A stretch of 64,000 nt of DNA from Cerrena zonata (GCA_038087015.1 JASBNA010000002.1:1550001-1614000); one strand, 5' to 3'. Positions 1 through 11,878 are shown, numbered from the stretch's first letter. The notes: generated by a model from the sequence alone, not told the origin. Numbers and translations: made by a program.

Positions 1-227
1 TTCCCTGAGATCAGGCGACGTTTTTTCCGCCTTTTCCGATGATGATGCCGGCCTCCTTGGTACTGACGAGAGCGCGGAGAGTGAGGATGTCGTTTCCGGA
101 GGGCGAGGGAGAACGGGAAAGAGGAGCGGGACCTATGAATTTTTTGTTAGATGAGTCGAGTGACGCAATGCGCAAACGGGGAGAAAGGCTTACTGCCGTT
201 GCGCTCAACGGGAGACTCGGAGGCCAT
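1..227 (-). CDS. KH-domain RNA-binding protein, N-terminal part (cut by window edge)
   Basis: Only the first two exons are in the window (194..227 and 132 down to the left edge). The start ATG at 227 opens MASESPVERNG. A GTAAGC..CATAG intron of 61 nt follows, then a Ser/Pro-rich linker and the first KH domain with its GKGGKNV GxxG loop. The wording STKEAGIIIGKGGKNVA matches the PCBP/hnRNP K-like group (fission yeast Rnc1, yeast PBP2/HEK2), which binds C- or U-rich RNA and controls mRNA stability. The expected next residues DLRE are present but one base out of frame: an extra T (plus-strand base 13) makes a TGA stop. Upstream at 373-378 is a CACGTG palindrome. Family call is firm; function beyond RNA binding is inferred. 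Confidence 0.8.
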
Positions 228-692
228 TGTGGAGGGTGAGTGGGTGGGTGGGGGCGGAAAAGGAGAGAGGAAGGGGCGTATGGGAGGAGACGAGTGGGAG
301 AGGTTAGCGTGCAAAGGGAAAGGGAGGAGAGGAGAGAATCTTGCTCAGGTCTGGACCAAATAAGGACTCTGCCACGTGGCCTAATTGCTCTGCCGCACGG
401 GGACTCGGCTCCCGGGACCAACACGGACCAACGCTGCTTAAGTTTGCTGCTTACTTATATTCTCAGAAATCACACTCATTCACGCAGGATCGGCCGTTTC
501 AATGTGTGCTGCATTAGACAATCATCTCGTACACAAGGGATACCACGAAAAAGCGACTGCCATGCTCTCGATATCGCATCATAAACATGTATCGTCCCCC
601 CGAAAAAAGCATAGGTGGTTACATGGAACATCTCATGGCAATGTGGCATAGGTAAAAAGCGGAAGGAAAAGCGAGCCATGCAACGGTGCCAA
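228..692. other. Intergenic: KH gene promoter and RPL16 3' side
   Basis: No gene seen. It holds the upstream region of the leftward KH gene, purine-rich near the start codon, with a CACGTG E-box palindrome at 373-378. The right part should carry the RPL16 3' UTR. Confidence 0.6.
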
Positions 693-1484
693 CTAGAAGC
701 CCAACTGTGTGAGCTTTTCGAATGCGGGGGCGGTATCTGCCAGGGCCTTCTGGCGGAGCTTGACGGCGGTGAGCTGTTCAATCCCGTCTCAATTTCGTAT
801 TCTAGTCGCATTAGAGTAATAGAACGCACCTTGCGCTCGTGGAAGGCTTGAGCCTTGATCTTCCTCTTCTCCTCCAGACGGTCAACGACATCCTTGTATC
901 CCCAGCCAACCTCATGGGACAGACGCTAGATAACACATTTCCCGTTATATTCCGTTTGTTTCGTAGATTCGTGTGCTTAAGCATCACATACCTTGACAGT
1001 GCAGTACTTGCGGCCAGGCTTCAATCGCAAAACACGGAGTGCCTCAGGCACAACCATGCGCTTCGTCCTGTCGTAGGGAGGGGGGACACCCTCGAAGAGC
1101 TTGAGGCGTTCAAGAGCAGCCGCACCACGGGGAGTCTTGTGGGGAACCATTCCGCGGATAGCCCGGTAGAGAATCTTGGAGGGGGCGCGGTGATGGAAAG
1201 GGCCCGACTTTTTGGGGTTGACGATGTGACGCTTGTGGAGGAAGTTGTGGTACCGGAGCTGTAGCACGTAAAGCAAAGGTTCATTCGTATTGCATCCTTC
1301 TGTAACAACTTGCAACTTGTCATACCTTGTTCCGGAAGAAGCTGCCTGAGATGTTAATCTCCTCACACCGCACAACGACGATTTTCTGGCCGTTCAAAAC
1401 TTGCTTCGCAACAATGGAAGCAAGTCGGCCGAGGAGATGGCCCTTACCATCAATGACGATGGGGGTCGAGGAGAATGTGGCCAT
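693..1484 (-). CDS. RPL16: 60S ribosomal protein L16 (uL13)
   Basis: Large-subunit ribosomal protein of the uL13 family (L13a in animals), in the cytosolic ribosome. Four exons (1326..1484, 992..1258, 830..925, 693..773) give 200 aa, the usual length. Visible family blocks are [14 protein letters not shown] at the N-terminus, [30 protein letters not shown] and [13 protein letters not shown], with the basic C-terminal helix EKRKIKAQ. Start ATG was chosen because [13 protein letters not shown] begins the conserved fold; an in-frame ATG 39 nt upstream adds a non-conserved leader. Introns use GTATG or GTGCG donors. All phases agree. Confidence 0.97.
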
Positions 1485-2385
1485 GGCGAGTCTGTAAGTT
1501 GAAACAAGCAAGTATTCAGTCAACCGGGGCCAGTTTGGAGAGGGCAGAAATGTGCGGACCTAGATCAAATATAGAGGGAGGATAATGTACAGAATGTTTA
1601 GAGCGCGTTCGACGGTGAGCACGGCGTATAGCTCACCTTGAGGGTCTTGCGGGTCGGTAGTGGTGGCTGGGAACGTGTATAGTCAAAGCCACCGTGGAGG
1701 CTGCTACACAGTTCCTTCGGCATCTTCCGCACCCGCTTATATCTGACTCGCCCTCCTCTCGCGGCGTCTGGGTCAGCAGTCTGGTTCCGCTTTCATCCTT
1801 GGCGCCCATATTTGCTGCAGCTCAATTCCAGCAAGTGCGATTGGGCAACTGAATCGGCGTCATCCGATCCTCTGAACATCGTGCGTCATTCAGGGAGCCG
1901 TTAATTAGCAAGTACAAAACGATGCCATGTTCAGAGGGCGAACATAAATCCTACCAAGCCCGAAAGGCTATACTTTCAGTGTCAAGATGTCAGAAAACCC
2001 ATCGAGCTCGACAGATCATGCTACATCGTTCAATCTGGCTCTTCCGTGGTACGTTTGTAAAGACTGTAAATGCAGAGACGGGAAGTCCCTGTACGTACGT
2101 ACGAAGCACTGCCAGTGAGAGCAATGAAGATCCAGCATTACCGAATGCGCTCGAAAGGTCATGGGACAGTCAAATATCATCTATTTCATTCCAATGGACA
2201 ACTAGCGTGCTTGCCGACAGACAACACAGACATGCGCAAGAGGGGTGTACATGATTATTTTTGAGAGGCACATGGAATGTTGTACTTGTTCTCGGCTGGT
2301 CGAGGCGCACATGGGTCTCATGGGAGATTATTAAGGTATGCATTGAAAGGATCCCAAGTACAGATATGCAGAGTGTAAAGGTAGC
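1485..2385. other. Intergenic: RPL16 promoter and acyl carrier protein 3' side
   Basis: About 900 nt with no supported gene. The part next to 1485-1760 should be the RPL16 5' UTR and promoter. A short GTAC microrepeat (four overlapping GTAC steps) lies near 2092-2106. Short open frames here have no recognisable protein. Confidence 0.55.
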
Positions 2386-2965
2386 TTAGTGGGCTGTAAT
2401 GCAAATAGTCAGCTTGGATTCAGTCAAAGCAATATAGACACGCACCTTCTGGGGTCTTGGCAATGTAGTCGATTGCTACATAACGTAACTTAGCATTAGG
2501 AGTGAGTCAATACAAATAGAACATACCCTGGCCAACAGTCTTAATCTCGTCAGCTTCCGCATCAGGAATCTCAATAGCAAACTCCTACACAGGTTAAGCA
2601 CGTTAGTCACGCCCCGTTTTATATGACAATGCAGACATACCTCCTCAACGGCCATGACAACCTCAACAGCATCTAAGCTGTCAAGACCAAGATCCTCAGC
2701 GAAAGTAGCTGTAGGGTTAAGCTACATCACCAGTAAACTTTCAAGAATTCCCATTAGCTAGAGGTAACACGAATACCTTGGCTTGGTCAACCTTCTCGAA
2801 ACCTTTCAGGACATCAAGAACACGAGTGGTGATCTGGTCTTTTGAGAGACCAGCAGGTGCAGAATACCGCGCAATTTGCATGCGGAGAGCAGACCGCGCA
2901 GGAAGAGCAGCAGCCGCAAGGCTGGGGCGGACTACTGAGCGAGCTGCGAGACGGAAGAAAGACAT
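2386..2965 (-). CDS. ACP1: Mitochondrial acyl carrier protein
   Basis: Carries acyl chains on a phosphopantetheine arm in mitochondrial fatty-acid (lipoate precursor) synthesis, and is also a complex I and Fe-S assembly partner. Five exons (2777..2965, 2641..2721, 2527..2584, 2446..2475, 2386..2393) encode 121 aa. The first about 45 residues are Arg/Ala/Ser-rich, as in a mitochondrial presequence. The carrier motif EDLGLDSLDAVE follows, with Ser78 as the attachment site. The last coding exon is only 8 nt (ends A-H-stop). The gene is divergent from the bL17 gene with 184 nt between starts; both products act in mitochondria. Confidence 0.95.
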
Positions 2966-3149
2966 GTTTTGGGATGTTCTATAGTGACAGAAAGCAACTC
3001 GAAGACTCGAGGGGCTCTCAACTTTCTTCTGACGCGTCAAGCGCCCCGGTAACAGCCGGCCTCCCCATTCTCTTGCGGCGCTTGCATTCGAAAGTGGACT
3101 TGCCACAAAGTCACCGCAGGTTGCTTGTTACAATCCATTACCCCCAATC

Positions 3150-4151
3150 ATGAAACATGGCGTCGCCTTCCGGAAGTTCTCGAGGACATCCTCACATAGG
3201 ATGCTTATGTTGAGGTAGGTAGACCGACCTCAATGTCAACCACGTAACTGAAAGCATCTCAGGAATCTCGTCACATCTTTAATTGAACATGAACAAATTA
3301 AGACTACACTTCCAAAGGCTAGGGATACTGCCAGGCTAGCAGAGAAAGTCAGTAACCCGAGTTCTATTTGACGTCAAGCCTGTGCTTATGGTCTGCATAG
3401 ATCATCACGATGGGCAAGAAGGGAGACCTCCCAGCATACTCACGAGCGAATGGCTTCCTGTTAAAGACTGAGCTCACGCCTAAGGTCTTTACTGAGCTTG
3501 CGAAACGTTATGCTGACCGACCAGGTGGTTACACGCGTATTCATAAATACGGTAACCGACCAGGCGACAACGCTCCTCATGCCGTTCTTGAACTTGTCGA
3601 CAACCCTAGGGATATCAAATTCGAAATGACGTCTCGTGCTGTCGGCTGGGAAGTCTTAAGCAAACGAATCGGGGAACAAGGCCCAACAAAACTCATTGAA
3701 AAGGGCGTTGGTGATGTTTCAGAGGTGATACTGAACGAAAGGGAGCTTGCACCGAAAGTACGAGGAGAACTTCGAGCCACCACTCGTTGGAACTTGCAAA
3801 AAGTTCTCAAGTACAGGCCCGTCAGTGCTATTAGGGAGATGAGAAAAAAGGCCGAAGATCACATTGTGTGTATATTCCACGTATTCCACCAACATCTCAC
3901 CTATCGTTTTCTAGGATACCCTTCTTGCGAAACCCCTTGCTGTCAAATCTCTGACAGAGGGTGAATCAGAAAGCCTCGTTGTCAAACCCAAGAAATACCG
4001 TCTCAAGGCAGGACAGAAGCTTCCTGGCTCAATTCAAAGTTCCCTGCGTTTGGCTCAAGGCGCTCTCGGAAAAGAACCTAGCGAAAAGCCACGATGGTTC
4101 GAACGACGAAAGTTGGGCGTCGACAGATCGGATGTTTGGAGTAGACCGTAA
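3150..4151 (+). CDS. MRPL8: Mitochondrial ribosomal protein bL17
   Basis: Large-subunit mitoribosome protein, bacterial L17 family. Exons 3150..3214, 3263..3347, 3401..3865 and 3915..4151 give 283 aa. The bL17 core is clear: [17 protein letters not shown] at the start, [20 protein letters not shown] across exon 2, then [20 protein letters not shown]. The C-terminal 150 residues extend beyond the bacterial protein, as is common in fungi. The start at 3150 restores the conserved first 50 residues; starting at the later ATG at 3410 would drop them. A perfect TGACGTCA octamer (3369-3376) sits inside intron 2. Confidence 0.95.
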
Positions 4152-4215
4152 TTCATGCATTTCCTTACATAACTTTACAGCTATTCTAGATCTCCGTTAT
4201 ATGTTTAATGACCTT

Positions 4216-5365
4216 TCAGAAACTACTAGCTGCTTCCAGATCATCTGCGTTGAGCCAGTCCGCACCGTTCGCCAGCAAGGTTCTCCAGATGTTCTCCCTT
4301 GCAAATACAGGCCAGGCTGGAGTATCCCAGAACCTTGCCGCAATGCCCCTATCATGAGCATCCTTCACAAATTTGGTAAGGTTAGCTAATTGGTTGTCAC
4401 TAATGGTTCCAATTCCGTTCCAGCCAACGGCGACTTCGTAATCGGTTGAAGCAAGTGGTGATAGAGTAGGGTCCCAGGTGGTGTTCAGGGAAGAGTCCGT
4501 GAGTTGCGTAAGGGGAGCATCAAAGAAGTAGTCTCGAGGAGACAGGGCCTTCACTTGTTCGAGCGGAGAGTTTCCAGTACCAACAACAGTCACAGCCGAT
4601 TGCTTCAACGTGCCGTTTTCGAACGTGGTCAGGTATCCGGCCTTCCTGAGGGGCTCGAAGGCTTTCAGGATGAATGGTAGGGTCCTATGGAAATTCGTAA
4701 GTAAATCTGACGTGTGATTCATGACGTTCGCTTACTCGACACCATCTGTTTTGATGTCAATTAGTAATTGGAGTGGAATACCACTGGCAGTGTCGAAAAC
4801 ACCACTATATGATAAATGAGTAAACGAAGAACTCTCATGAACTGAATCGCTTACTTGGGGGAAGTTGCATTGACTGTGAACGCATCCTTGGGATTCTGCT
4901 TGTTCAGAATCTGGAGAAGAGGCTGGATATATAGTGAGTCCAGAGTTCTTTCCTTGGTCAAGGCAGCGTTCTCATGTCCAACCTATCATTCATAAAAATA
5001 GATATCAATAAGGTGTTCAGAAAGTAGCTCATATGACCACTCACGAAAAGAGTGCCGTTGAAGAGACTGACATCCGCTTCAACGCTAGCCACTCCGAAAC
5101 TCAATGCCGACAAAAGTGGGACATCCCTCCAATCTATACAGATACCGTGAGTCATTGAACCTCAATAAGTGGGACCAAAACGCTCACAATCGTTGTGGGA
5201 GTGGATTGGCTTAGGCATGATACCCTGCGTGAACTGTGTCGGGTATTGAAGCCGCTTGTCATTGGAGTTCTCGAGCTCAAGAATCTGCTGGTCTACGGTT
5301 GGCTTAGCAGCAGACTGTAAAGCGAAACTCAGCCCGAGGGCAAGCAAGACGGATCTGAACATCAT
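4216..5365 (-). CDS. AIM6: AIM6-like PLC-type phosphodiesterase, secreted
   Basis: Member of the PLC-like phosphodiesterase superfamily close to yeast Aim6, whose substrate is unknown. Five exons (5188..5365, 5045..5133, 4855..4982, 4736..4804, 4216..4684) give 310 aa. A signal peptide (MMFRSVLLALGLSFALQSAA) comes first. Superfamily marks follow: KPIHSHNDYWRD (catalytic-type HSHND), VASVEADVSLFNGTLFVGHE, LLIDIKTDG and a C-terminal RFWDTPAWP. A longer frame starts 45 nt upstream, but the signal peptide favours this start. A TATA-like box lies 45 nt upstream. The gene is convergent with bL17, 64 nt apart. Confidence 0.88.
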
Positions 5366-6035
5366 GGTCGGACGTTGAGGTCTGTGGTCCAAGCCCAGCA
5401 GTTGATTCAATTTATATACTAATCACGTATCACACTAGAAGCGCGTTCTGACAGCCAATCGTTTCTTGGTGTCAGACCGCCAGTGACGCAAGATCGGGTA
5501 ACCGATCAGGTGCTAACGCTGCATGTGCGCTCAAGCGAACGTTCGTTGTTCTTCGGCTTTGAGAATCAAGTCAAAATCCCTGACAAAGGCCAGACCGGCA
5601 CGCTCATCATCTTGAACATTCGGACTTGCCTAAAGTAGTTTCTCTCCTGACGCCTGAATTTGATTATCCTCCTGGTAAACGTTAAACACTCTTGACATGC
5701 TCAGGCATGCTTGTTTGGATTATGTCTGGCATCACCACGGTGGAACGTTCGTCTCTTTCAGAAAATATTGCCCCGCCGTAACGATACCTTATACACAGTT
5801 TACATAACTGTGTACAACATAAGACAACATACTCCTACTGATTATGGAAGAAGGTCGGGGCTGACAGGTAGCTTGGTCGAAACTGAAACGAGGCGCTGGA
5901 ACCTGGGCCTGTTGGCTTGCATTCTTTCTTCGTCACCCGCTCTGTCGCTGAGATCGAAATATCGAGGCTGGTCAACGTTACTTGGTTCTACAACACTCGC
6001 GGGCTTCCTATTCTTGCATTTATCCTTCTCTCAAC
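5366..6035. other. Divergent promoter region AIM6 / PRM10
   Basis: 670 nt between two outward-facing starts. The only motif picked out is the TATA-like box near AIM6 (listed separately). No gene is supported. Confidence 0.6.
5411..5418 (-). promoter_or_regulatory. TATA box of the AIM6-like gene
   Basis: Reads TATATAAA on the minus strand, 45 nt upstream of the chosen ATG. This is a normal fungal TATA spacing if the 5' UTR is short. Confidence 0.5.
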
Positions 6036-8428
6036 ATGTCTAACAATCCAGTGCCCCAAAGGCCGCGCTCGTCGAGCGAGCGTCGCCCTTCACCACATCG
6101 TGTTCGATTTTCGATCCAACAGGATGATGAACATGAAGAACCTTCTACGACCCCACCAGATACCACACCTACACGTAGCTCTATACCTAACTGGAACATT
6201 CCTAACTACCAAGCACGCACTGACCGACGTATCTCTGAGGCTGTTCCCCCCAATGGCAACCTTATTTCTAGTAACCCGCCGACGACTACCAACGACGATG
6301 ATCTCGAACCTATAGACGAAAAGTCTGACAACCCCAAAGTCTCTGCTGAGGGCGATTTCGTCAAACTTCCGGGATGCAAACCACGAAGCCTCTCACAGTA
6401 CGAAAGAGGAAGAGCCCATGGGGAGCATGGGACGACACAGAAGACCTATCTCGTGCGATACCTGGCGAATCTGGTGGCCCGTTATCTGGACTCTTGAATT
6501 ACTTCGGTGCAGACCAATATAACTTTGATCGAGAAATGCAAGAAGCTCGTGAAGACGAAGAGAATGCCGAACCCCTCGGACGCGAAAGGCTAGAATCATT
6601 CTTGAACGAGGATGCCCAGGTCCTTGCTCCAGAAGATCCTACTCTAGATGACGATGATGACGATGACGACGATGATGATGTGAAAATGAACGTCCGACGG
6701 GAGATAAAGTACCACACCAGAAGGAAGGATAGAACCAGATTTCGAATCGAGTATAACGTTAGCTGTGAGTGCTAAAGATCAGTCGGGTTAATCCCTGCTC
6801 TGACAGTCTTCTAGCTGTCCTTAATCGTCAGAAGTTCTTAATGAAACTTGCGAGGGCTCTTATGGCATTCGGCGCCCCCTCTCATCGTATCGAATCCCAA
6901 CTTCTGGCCGCTGCTAGAATTCTGGAAGTCGATGCCGAATTCATCCACGTTCCTGGTGTTATTATCTGTACCTTCGGCGACCAAGGCGCGGACACATCTG
7001 AACTGCATTTTGTCAAGTGTGATGGCCGTTTATCGTTGGGAAACCTCCACAAACTGCACATACTCTACCGCAATGTCGTCCATGACGAAATTAGTGCCAA
7101 GGACGCCACTGACGAACTCGACGTACTGCTTGATGCACCTCCCACGTACAACAGATTTATTCAGCTTGCTTTAGCCTTCTGGATTTCTGCTCTGATCTGC
7201 CCTCTTGCCTTCGGTGGTTCTATGATTGACATGTGGTTTGCAGGTCTTGGCGCAACTTTCCTGTGTCTTATGCAAATTGGCGTCGCGTCAAAAAGTCAAT
7301 TATACGCCAACGTATTCGAGTAAGCGGGATTTCTACTCCTTTTCTTCCGTTTTTACGAATCTTGCACTAACACTCTTCACAGAGTCACAGTCACAATCCT
7401 TGTATCGTTCGTGGCGCGTGGGCTGAATAGTGTCGGAGACCAGCTGTTTTGTTATACGGCAATTTCCTCTGCTAGTATTGTCGGTATTCTTCCCGGATAT
7501 CTAATTCGTAAGTCCGCTATTCAGGGACCCAACATCGAGATCGATACCTGATCTTTTCCTCAGTCAGCAGTTCTCTTGAACTTGCTTCCAAAAACATCGT
7601 CTGTGGCAGTGTCAAGATGGTCTATGCCTTGATCTACACCCTGTTCTTGGGCTTCGGGTTACAAATTGGCTCCGACTTTTACCTTTTGCTTGACCATAGT
7701 GCCCGTGATGACCTGGTAGAAATGGCAAAACGAACCGTGGACGTCATCACCTTCCCTGGCGTTTTCATCTCGGATAACACCACCGGATATATGGACAGGC
7801 TTAACGAAGGCGAATTTATGCAAGGAATGTGGAGCTACATCAACCCAAACCCACTCAAAGGAGAGCACGTCAAAAACGGCTGCTACCGACCTCGAGGCTT
7901 ACCATGGTTCCGAAAACCCTTCCCTTGGTGGACTCAATTCATTATCGTGCCTCTTTTCTCGATCTTGTCTTCTTGTGCCAATTTGCAACCCTTCTTCAAC
8001 TGGGACATGGTCGTCATGGTACTTATCTCTTGTGCTGCATACGCAGCAAACAAGGCTGCGGACCGATTTATCTTCAACCGCTCAGACATCGTGTCTGCTA
8101 TAGGAGCCTTTGTAGTTGGAGTACTTGGCAACATCTACTCACGTAAGATGAGAGGGACTGCGTTCACGTCCATGGTCACAGGTGTCCTATTCTTGGTACC
8201 TGTAAGTATAGATTGCAACTCTTGCCTCGTTCCCGCGATACTGACTTTGTCTACCCCTCATAGTCTGGCCTGTCGCAAATTGGAGGTATAACGGCTGAAG
8301 GAAGTGGAATCGACATTGGAGGTGCCATGATTGCCGTCACGATTGGAATCACCGTGGGTCTCTACATGAGTCAGGCGATCGTGTATATGTTTGGGTCACG
8401 GAAGAATGCCGCCCTCTTCTCGTTCTAG
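6036..8428 (+). CDS. PRM10: PRM10-like membrane protein (ThrE domain)
   Basis: Multi-spanning membrane protein of the pheromone-regulated membrane protein 10 family, related to bacterial threonine/serine exporters (ThrE). Its fungal role is unknown. Exons: 6036..6338, 6389..6764, 6815..7319, 7383..7507, 7564..8201, 8264..8428; 703 aa. The N-terminal third is hydrophilic and ends in an 11-residue Asp run. The soluble ThrE half follows (FLMKLARALMAFGAPSHRIE, then VPGVIICTFGD), then about ten hydrophobic segments. The first intron (6339-6388, donor GTCTCT) is the least certain; other donors at 6271 or 6360 also keep the frame. The rest is firm. Confidence 0.9.
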
Positions 8429-9270
8429 AGCTGTCCAACGACGCAATACTTCTGTTTGATCCTTCACCTTTCCTGTAACTGGTGTACTTTTAACTTTCAT
8501 ACCAAGTTTATCTATACTTTCTGCTCCGACTGGTCCCTTCACAAGATCAAATTTAGTATCCAGGGAACTCAACGCAGAAGTCCGGTTGGGGGTAACTGTA
8601 TACCTAGGATACAGTGCGGCCGATAAAGTGGTCACAACACTTCTGTAATTCGTTAATGATGCAGGGTTCCTGTATGAGAGTATCGCCGCGGTTTTACCTC
8701 GCGGTCAACACGAGTATGCAATACAGGTGTTAGAAGTAATACTGTTCGGACGATGACAGATATCTCATGTCATCCTACCTGTGTAAACACGTTGTTGCAG
8801 CGTTGCCCGTGTAAACCTTTTGATTCAGTCTCTAAGAGTGTGAACAGGGTGAAATTTACCGAGGCGTAACCGGTACCAAGATTAGCTATTGTGGACCGAC
8901 GAAAGCGATAATAACATAACGGGTGACTTGTAAAGCATTACACACATGTAGTACATTGCGACAGCGGCTATAAAATAATAATCTGGAGAGTTCGATGAGG
9001 GTTCCTGACCGTCATTTCCCGGCACTATAATGTTGTTTTCCTTCAAAATCGCCTTGGACTCGCGGAGTACTGAACGAGAGCGATTCCAGACCCCACATTT
9101 CTCATGAAATGTTGAAGGTGCAAAATTGGGTGACATCACATCATATAACCGGGGATAAAATACCTGTATCCCTCTAGCTGGTGCAAACAAACTATCAGTA
9201 TATGAATTGAGAATCAAAGGCAGTGGTGACTACGGACGGGAGAAGTGCTCAGCAAGGCATGGCCAAGAGG
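8429..9270. other. Intergenic between convergent PRM10 and small-protein gene
   Basis: 842 nt with no supported gene. A leftward 111-codon open frame (8882-9217) has no recognisable family or splice partner and is left out. Confidence 0.5.
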
Positions 9271-9748
9271 CTATGATTCGTCCCACATGCAAAAGCGCAT
9301 GTCTTTCCACAAGTGGTCAACAGTAATGCCATTCACTGGTCTCCACGGTGGATTGGGTGACGGAGGCCATACCCCGGGGAATAGCTGCGATAATGTGCAG
9401 TTAACATCCCGCCATGACCGCGCCCTTGGATTTAACTATCAGCGAAACGATTGCGGGGTAAAATGCGAGGGGAGCCTCACGTAACGTTGGCAACCTTTGA
9501 GCGTGTCTTGAGCGCATACCGATAGATAGCTCCTACAGGAGACGTAAGTTGATGCACATCAAGGGGAACAAAACTTGCGCGGGGGACATACCGGCATCAA
9601 GAACAAGTGTTATACTTTCTCCAGGGTGCAACAGAACGATGGCGTTCGTCGTTCTGCCATAATCACGTAAGAGTTGAACAGTAGCGGGATCATGGGTATC
9701 GTTTGTAAAGTCAAGCAAAACTTCGTATTCCTCAGTACGACCAGGCAT
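9271..9748 (-). CDS. Small protein of unknown function, family 1 copy A
   Basis: I do not recognise this family. Three exons (9592..9748, 9481..9532, 9271..9424) encode 120 aa. It is homologous to the gene at 16196-16628: YEVLLDFTNDTHDPATVQLL against YEVLLEFINDTPDCVTLQVF, then ESITLVLDAG against ESISLVLTAG, then W-R-D-V against W-Q-D-V. The second intron has the same place and phase in both copies (after NV-T/S, phase 2); the first intron is missing in copy B. Alternating hydrophobic residues suggest a small beta-sandwich. There is no signal peptide or membrane segment, so it is probably cytosolic. The start at 9748 was chosen by match to copy B. Confidence 0.75.
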
Positions 9749-10588
9749 GACTGAGCGATGTCGGCGAATGCGGTGGGCGTGAGCGCGGGAACTAGCTGAG
9801 AGTGCGGTAGGAGAGAGGAATGACGGCGGAGGCAATAAGAGATGCGAGAGTGGGATTACAGAGGTGGACGCTCAGGGACAGCAGATGCTCAAATGTAGCT
9901 TCGAGAACTTCGACTTGGATGGACGGCTTTATCAAGTTTCCTCTAAGAAAAGATGCGTGACTGCAGTTGAACGCCGCACACGGGTGCTTGAAGATGAAAA
10001 GCACACGCAACCACCTGCAAACGGGAGTGGGAGAAGGAGAGTAAACCAATGTATTTATCTGAGAGACTATGCCAAAAGCCAGGACTTAAATCCGGACCTG
10101 TTGCCACGTTGTTTGCCGCTAAGAGTTGTTATTGTCCTTTGAGCGTCGTGTTCATGCGGCGGCGATGGCGATGGAATGAAAATGGCAGATGGCACTATTT
10201 AAAAGAGTGTGGTTAGAACGAGTGGTCTGTGTCCCCGGACTCGGACATGCATCCACGGCGGAACCGCGTTGAGATGGGTGAAGGCGACAGAAAGCCCAGA
10301 GGGTGGTGATGAGATTTCAATTTCTCAGAGAGGCATGCCCTCCGGTTCCTGTTGCGCTAACGCTCCCGACAATCCAATCTGTCATCGCTTGCCTTATCCG
10401 GCGTATCTCTTGATCGGTCGGTGATCGCCGGGAATGCTACATCCATCCTGACATCCATTTCGGGTTTCTTACTTGCGAGCCTGAGCTCACCAGCACCATC
10501 ACGGAGCCTGAGCTCACCAGCACCATCACGGAGCCTGTCCACGCCACCTGCAGTCCAGACACTTGCAACTGCGGCAAACTGTGGCTAT
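9749..10588. other. Divergent promoter region with a 27-bp tandem repeat
   Basis: 840 nt between outward-facing genes. It carries two perfect 27-bp units at 10477-10503 and 10504-10530. An open frame from 10421 runs through this repeat into the LRR gene, so a longer N-terminus is possible. Confidence 0.5.
10477..10530 (+). repeat. Tandem duplication, 2 x 27 bp
   Basis: Two identical adjacent copies followed by a 7-base partial third (GAGCCTG). The unit is a multiple of three. If translated from an ATG at 10421 it repeats SLSSPAPSR. Confidence 0.9.
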
Positions 10589-11878
10589 ATGCTGACTCTG
10601 CTGGGCCTTCCCGTGGAAATACGCTTGCAGGTTTACGATATCTATCTTGCGCTCCATCGCGTTGTACACCATAATCAACAGCCGTCCAATAGACATATAC
10701 GCACTCTTCGGACGTGCAAACAGATATACCACGAAGCATCGTCTATATTTTGCCGCTATATCTCCCTTGCTACAGAGCGACAGATCCGCGCATTTCTCTC
10801 GTGTATAGGTGTCATTGAACCTTCACAGGTCCTGTGGGCAGATGTCGCCAATGACGGAAGGTTCCTCCACACCGGGAAAGTAGGGATCCAGACTCCGGAT
10901 TGGATCTGCATCCTCAAACTGAGAACGTGTCATTAGGAAAACGAGTCCTACCCCCTTTCACACCTATACTTGGCCATGCGAATGCTGCCCAATTTGCAGC
11001 ATGTAAGGGTCTTCAATTGCAGTCAAGGTTTACCTATCACCATAGACTGTAAGGTACCAATCACGTTTCCCATAGGCTATTCTCATCTCTAGCTAGCTCT
11101 TAGGACCAAGCGAATCTCGCTTCAATTTGAAGAAGCCATATTCGTAGCTTGTGACCATCGACCACCCTTGCGTTCTTACGAGCTTTTCGTAACCCCGCAC
11201 ACACGTACAAATCCATTCTCACTAATCGCCGCAGATGATATGAGGTGTCTTCGGTTATCCGGAGATTGTCACTTTCCAACGAAAGTCAATGACTTTCCCC
11301 GTTTGCGTCAGCTGACTCTGTCCGGGATCACAAGCAATCTCTTCGACCGAAATAATCTGCTGGAATATTTCCCTTCGGCCAATTTGGACGAATTCTGCTA
11401 CATTATGGAGGCCAAGGATGGACTGATACTTCGTGACCACCATCTTCGTTCAATAGCTTTCAGAATAGGTCGTAATTTAAGCAAGCTGGTTTTGCTTGGA
11501 TGTAGCCGCTTGACGAGCACCTGTCTGGCCGAGTGCATTTCGGCCCTTCACGATCTTCACTATTTGGCTCTTTCCATCATCACGGTTGACGAGATGAACG
11601 GCAACTTTCTGATGCTTCTCCCGCGAACGATCGCTGTTCTGAAGCTTAGCATCACCAATGCGGGGTACACAATTCCTTTCATAGACCAGGAGAGGGCAAT
11701 TTGCAACACGTTGGAGACTGACGTATTTAAACGTAGACCTTCTCTGGACACCATCGCGGTAGACTTTAGATCAGAATTGATGGAAGAGGAAGGCAGGAGA
11801 AATAGATGGACAGTAATTTGCCGGGAGCGGAACATACCTCTGTACATAGGAAATTGGATGGAAAATGAAATAGTCTAA
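10589..11878 (+). CDS. F-box/2EXR-like leucine-rich repeat protein
   Basis: Three exons (10589..10879, 10937..11048, 11097..11878) give 394 aa. The N-terminus LLGLPVEIRLQVYDIYL and the following LRTCKQIYHEA are the paired marks of fungal F-box-like / 2EXR proteins. Degenerate leucine-rich repeats follow, such as LRQLTLSGI, LSKLVLLGCSRL and LHYLALSI. Such proteins usually work as substrate adaptors of SCF ubiquitin ligases; the substrate is unknown. An in-frame ATG at 10421 would add 56 low-complexity residues. Intron 2 uses the acceptor GCTAG at 11096, because the other nearby AGs bring stops. Confidence 0.75.

Noticed and set aside
1922..2264. Open frames of 110 and 64 codons, plus strand
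   Set aside because: No recognisable protein; they lie in the RPL16 promoter and ACP1 3' region.
6640..6682. GAT/GAC run as a microsatellite
   Set aside because: It is coding: the Asp run of PRM10, common in this protein's acidic N-terminal half.
8882..9217. 111-codon open frame on the minus strand
   Set aside because: No family, no splice partner, and not codon-like; it lies between convergent genes.
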